Below are positions 14,357-16,040 of a stretch of DNA of 16,040 nucleotides, in pieces (the stretch's first letter is position 1; each line of letters starts with the position of its first letter). Position numbers and translations under genes: made by a program. The stretch comes from an uncultured Amylibacter sp. (GTDB lineage: Bacteria; Pseudomonadota; Alphaproteobacteria; Rhodobacterales; Rhodobacteraceae). A model generated the notes under the pieces. The model ran no database searches. It was not told the DNA's origin and saw nothing but the letters and a program-made list of their open reading frames with translations. The DNA is taken from the NCBI GenBank assembly GCA_938001995.1, contig CALLAV010000036.1:1-16040 (forward strand), in the 5' to 3' direction.

Positions 14357-14401
14357 AAAACTGTCCCCTTCCACAGTTTTGCCACAATTGGCACATATTT
14401 T
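14357..14401. promoter_or_regulatory. two adjacent inverted repeats and a shared GCACATATTTT element
   Basis: AAAACTGT (14357-14364) and ACAGTTTT (14373-14380) form one dyad. TGCCA (14380-14384) and TGGCA (14389-14393) form a second right beside it. GCACATATTTT at 14391-14401 also occurs upstream of the sat-cysC frame at 12143-12153. All lie within 100 nt of the start at 14455, so they are candidate promoter or operator elements. Confidence 0.35.
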
Positions 14402-14454
14402 GAACACGTATCGGGCGCGTATCGCCCAAGTGTGATGAGTATTGGAGTAAGCGC

Positions 14455-14739
14455 ATGTTGCGTATTAGTGATCGGGGAATTCCACCCCACATGCTGCATC
14501 TGTATGAACAGGATGCAGGAAGATCCCCAAAATCAAAGTTACAGGATAGCGCCTCTGGCTTGCCGTCTGTGTTGGCAAAAGTTGGCAGTCACCTTTGGAC
14601 GGGTCTGATCGCCTTGCGCAGCCAGCCTAAATCCGAAAGTTTTGCGCCTGACAGTGCCAAACGGGCCGAGGCCCGACCCTGTGAAACCCAATACCTTGGC
14701 GAAGCGCAACTGCGCGACACCCGCTGGCGGGCCTCTTAA
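14455..14739 (+). CDS. hypothetical 94-residue protein
   Basis: The frame is complete, with GGAG (14444-14447) 7 nt before the ATG, and stops just before a GC-rich hairpin. The protein has no membrane segment or recognisable domain. It begins 'MLRISDRGIPPHMLHLYEQ' and has a Ser/Lys/Arg-rich, probably flexible middle. The Arg-rich C-terminus contains 'AEARPCETQYLGEAQLRDTR'. I do not recognise the family. The good start site, clean boundaries and separate upstream elements make a real gene likely. It has no cotranscribed partner. Confidence 0.6.
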   Translation: MLRISDRGIPPHMLHLYEQDAGRSPKSKLQDSASGLPSVLAKVGSHLWTGLIALRSQPKSESFAPDSAKRAEARPCETQYLGEAQLRDTRWRAS

Positions 14740-14746
14740 ACGCAAA

Positions 14747-14766
14747 CAGGGGCCTGAGGGCCCCTG
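14747..14766. terminator. hairpin between the convergent hypothetical and DUF1150 genes
   Basis: A perfect 8-bp stem, CAGGGGCC (14747-14754) with GGCCCCTG (14759-14766), has a TGAG tetraloop. The T tracts are interrupted on both strands (CTCTTTCTC on plus, TTTGCGTTT on minus), so termination may be partial. Confidence 0.6.
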
Positions 14767-14789
14767 CTCTTTCTCAAATTGGTTAATTC

Positions 14790-15017
14790 TTAGTGTACGC
14801 TGACAGGTGCAAACTCGTTCGTGCGTGCAATTGCAAAGGCAATGTCGCGATCTTTGGCCAACGCCAGTTGCTCTCCGTCTTCGGAATGGATCGCGTAAAT
14901 ATGCTCTTCTTGTGAAAGCTGCGCCTGCACATCGGCTGGCAGCTCTGACACATCAACAGCCCGCACATAGACAACACGGTCCAGATTTTCATGGTCGAAA
15001 TTAAACTTCACATTCAT
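14790..15017 (-). CDS. DUF1150 family protein, downstream of hsp20
   Basis: This 75-residue protein matches the DUF1150 family of alphaproteobacteria. It begins with a short beta-rich start ('MNVKFNFDHENLDRVVYVRA'), then the conserved 'DVSELPADVQAQL', and 'IYAIHSEDGEQLALAKDRDI' follows. Members typically lie next to small heat-shock genes; the function is unknown. AAGGAG sits 8 nt before the ATG. The gene starts 12 nt after the hsp20 stop, so the two form one operon under the RpoH-like promoter at 15503-15531. Confidence 0.87.
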   Translation of the reverse strand: MNVKFNFDHENLDRVVYVRAVDVSELPADVQAQLSQEEHIYAIHSEDGEQLALAKDRDIAFAIARTNEFAPVSVH

Positions 15018-15029
15018 AGCTGATACTCC

Positions 15030-15443
15030 TTAACCCTTTGAAATTTCGATGGTTTGAACAACCGTGTCTGGCAACGCGCGGTGCAGATCCACGTGCAGCA
15101 AGCCATTTTCCATGGACGCGCCCGCAACCTCAACCCCTTCGGCCAGAACAAACGAGCGTTGGAATTGCCGCGCCGCGATGCCGCGATGCAGGAACATGCG
15201 CCCTTCGCTGTCATCCACTTGGCGGCCACGGATCACCAGTTGCGCGTTTTCCAGCGTGATCGACAGATCCTGCTCACGAAACCCTGCAACAGCCAAGGTA
15301 ATGCGATACACGTTTTCTGCGCTTTGTTCGATATTGTAAGGAGGATAGCCCTCATTCCCGGATTTCGCCGTGCGTTCTACCAAACGGTCCAATTGTTCAA
15401 ACCCCAGCAAAAACGGATGAGATGCAAAAGATATCTTTGTCAT
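15030..15443 (-). CDS. Hsp20/alpha-crystallin small heat-shock protein (IbpA-like)
   Basis: This 137-residue small heat-shock protein is an ATP-independent holdase chaperone in the cytoplasm. The short N-terminal arm begins 'MTKISFASHPFLLGFEQLD'. The alpha-crystallin domain runs from about residue 36 ('PPYNIEQSAENVYRITLAVA') to about 125 and contains 'LSITLENAQLVIRG', 'FLHRGIAARQFQRSF' and 'ENGLLHVDLHR'. The last three are typical of class A IbpA-like proteins. ATG 15443 has AAGGG about 8 nt upstream. An RpoH-like promoter with a leader of about 50 nt lies directly upstream. DUF1150 follows in the same operon. Confidence 0.93.
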   Translation of the reverse strand: MTKISFASHPFLLGFEQLDRLVERTAKSGNEGYPPYNIEQSAENVYRITLAVAGFREQDLSITLENAQLVIRGRQVDDSEGRMFLHRGIAARQFQRSFVLAEGVEVAGASMENGLLHVDLHRALPDTVVQTIEISKG

Positions 15444-15502
15444 ATTAAGCCCTTGTTATAGCGACTTCGATGTCAGGCCCCGTTTCGGCGACCCGTAATA
15501 GA

Positions 15503-15531
15503 ATATGGGGGCTTACCTGTAGATTCTCAAG
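15503..15531 (-). promoter_or_regulatory. RpoH (sigma32)-type promoter of hsp20-DUF1150
   Basis: On the minus strand, CTTGAG (plus 15526-15531) and CCATAT (plus 15503-15508) are separated by 17 nt. This is very close to the alphaproteobacterial RpoH pattern CTTGAA-N17-CCATAT. Position and gene content both support heat-shock control. Confidence 0.75.
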
Positions 15532-15614
15532 AACTTATTGATCAAGCCACTGTTACCCACAGGAAATTTGGGGTAATTTAAGACAACCACTGGTTCAAAA
15601 GGCCGTCTAATCCC

Positions 15615-15833
15615 ATGACGAACTCTCCCCAAATGGCACGTATGGATATTTTGCGCGTGAAATTGGCCACCAAACGCCAAGAACACCGTGATTTGGACGA
15701 AGCAATTCATGCTTTGCACGAAAGAGGCCATGTGGATGCACTCACGTTGCAGCGACTGAAGCGGCAAAAACTCTGTCTGAAGGACGAAATTCGACGTCTA
15801 GAGGACGAAATTACCCCAGATATTATTGCTTAA
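15615..15833 (+). CDS. DUF465 family protein (YdcH-like)
   Basis: This 72-residue, highly charged helical protein matches DUF465: 'LRVKLATKRQEHRDLDEAIH', then 'LTLQRLKRQKLCLKDEIRRL' and an acidic end. The whole length is predicted coiled coil. The function is unknown; the family is common in proteobacteria. The ribosome binding site is poor, and an internal ATG at residue 7 or 10 is possible, though 15615 gives the usual length. It is divergent from hsp20 and 52 nt upstream of purE, so cotranscription with purE is possible. Confidence 0.82.
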   Translation: MTNSPQMARMDILRVKLATKRQEHRDLDEAIHALHERGHVDALTLQRLKRQKLCLKDEIRRLEDEITPDIIA

Positions 15834-15885
15834 CGAAACCACAGGCCTATAGTGCGGCCTTCTTTCAAGAACAGGTGGGATCGCA

Positions 15886-16040
15886 ATGTCTCAGATCAAA
15901 GTCGGAATCGTTATGGGCAGCCAATCGGATTGGCCCACGATGAAAGAGGCCGCCAACATTCTGGACGAACTCGGTGTCACGTATGAAACCAAGATCGTGT
16001 CCGCCCATCGCACGCCCGATCGGCTGTGGTCTTATGGCAA
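15886..16040 (+). CDS. purE: N5-carboxyaminoimidazole ribonucleotide mutase (3'-truncated by window)
   Basis: Only the first 51 codons are visible. '[20 protein letters not shown]' is the class I PurE N-terminus, with the GSxSDWxTM nucleotide-binding motif. '[15 protein letters not shown]' carries the conserved SAHRTP active-site loop. PurE converts N5-CAIR to CAIR in purine synthesis. GGTGGGA lies about 5 nt before the ATG. The partner purK is expected beyond the window. Confidence 0.95.
   Translation, partial: MSQIKVGIVMGSQSDWPTMKEAANILDELGVTYETKIVSAHRTPDRLWSYG

Noticed and set aside
15553..15576. TTACCC/GGGTAA inverted repeat between hsp20 and DUF465
   Set aside because: The arms are only 6 bp with a 12-nt gap, and nothing else supports an operator here.

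Overview
The window looks like a chromosomal segment of an alphaproteobacterium of the order Rhodobacterales, most likely the roseobacter group. The support is the protein families and their neighbourhoods: a SoeABC-type sulfite dehydrogenase, lgt followed by a MidA/NDUFAF7-type methyltransferase and a PgeF-type laccase-domain protein, an Lrp-type regulator divergent from trxB, a bifunctional Sat-CysC, and an Hsp20-DUF1150 pair next to DUF465 and purE. Most of it reads as housekeeping DNA. I saw no transposase, integrase, phage gene, CRISPR array, rRNA or tRNA.

Layout. (1) Positions 1-3264 hold a compact operon of overlapping genes: the C-terminal part of soeA, an alpha/beta hydrolase, soeB (iron-sulfur subunit) and soeC (membrane anchor). 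It ends at a hairpin terminator. SoeABC oxidises sulfite and passes electrons to the quinone pool. (2) Positions 3315-3655 are non-coding and structured. Three hairpins 40 nt apart carry the loop motif CCUCC on the minus strand (cuckoo/CcsR-type small RNAs), and beside them lie two CTGC-N3-GCAG sites. (3) Positions 3656-6737 hold a LysR regulator, a stretch rich in short repeats, a membrane LytTR regulator, and a convergent EamA-type transporter whose stop abuts that of the LytTR gene. (4) Positions 6867-9930 hold a UbiK-like protein divergent from lgt, then the overlapping chain lgt, MidA-like methyltransferase, pgeF. (5) Positions 10175-10243 carry a 22-codon ORF with a good ribosome binding site, ahead of a strong terminator shared with a convergent Lrp-type gene. 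That regulator is divergent from trxB, with repeated TTGCGCAA sites between them. (6) Positions 12051-14340 hold the sulfate-activation gene. (7) Positions 14455-16040 hold a small unknown gene, the minus-strand hsp20-DUF1150 operon with a clear RpoH-like promoter, a DUF465 gene, and the start of purE.

Most notable points. The sulfate-activation reading frame is open for 120 extra codons upstream of the usual Sat start. Those codons encode a winged-helix domain like the MarR-type 'EPS-associated' regulators, fused in frame to ATP sulfurylase and APS kinase. A perfect 16-bp palindrome lies just upstream, and a hairpin plus an internal ribosome binding site sit at the junction. Together they suggest a self-regulating enzyme that may be made in two forms. 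The tandem anti-Shine-Dalgarno-like small RNAs beside PhaR-like operator sites are the second point. The third is the hydrolase inserted inside the soe operon, whose only well-placed start codon is CTG.
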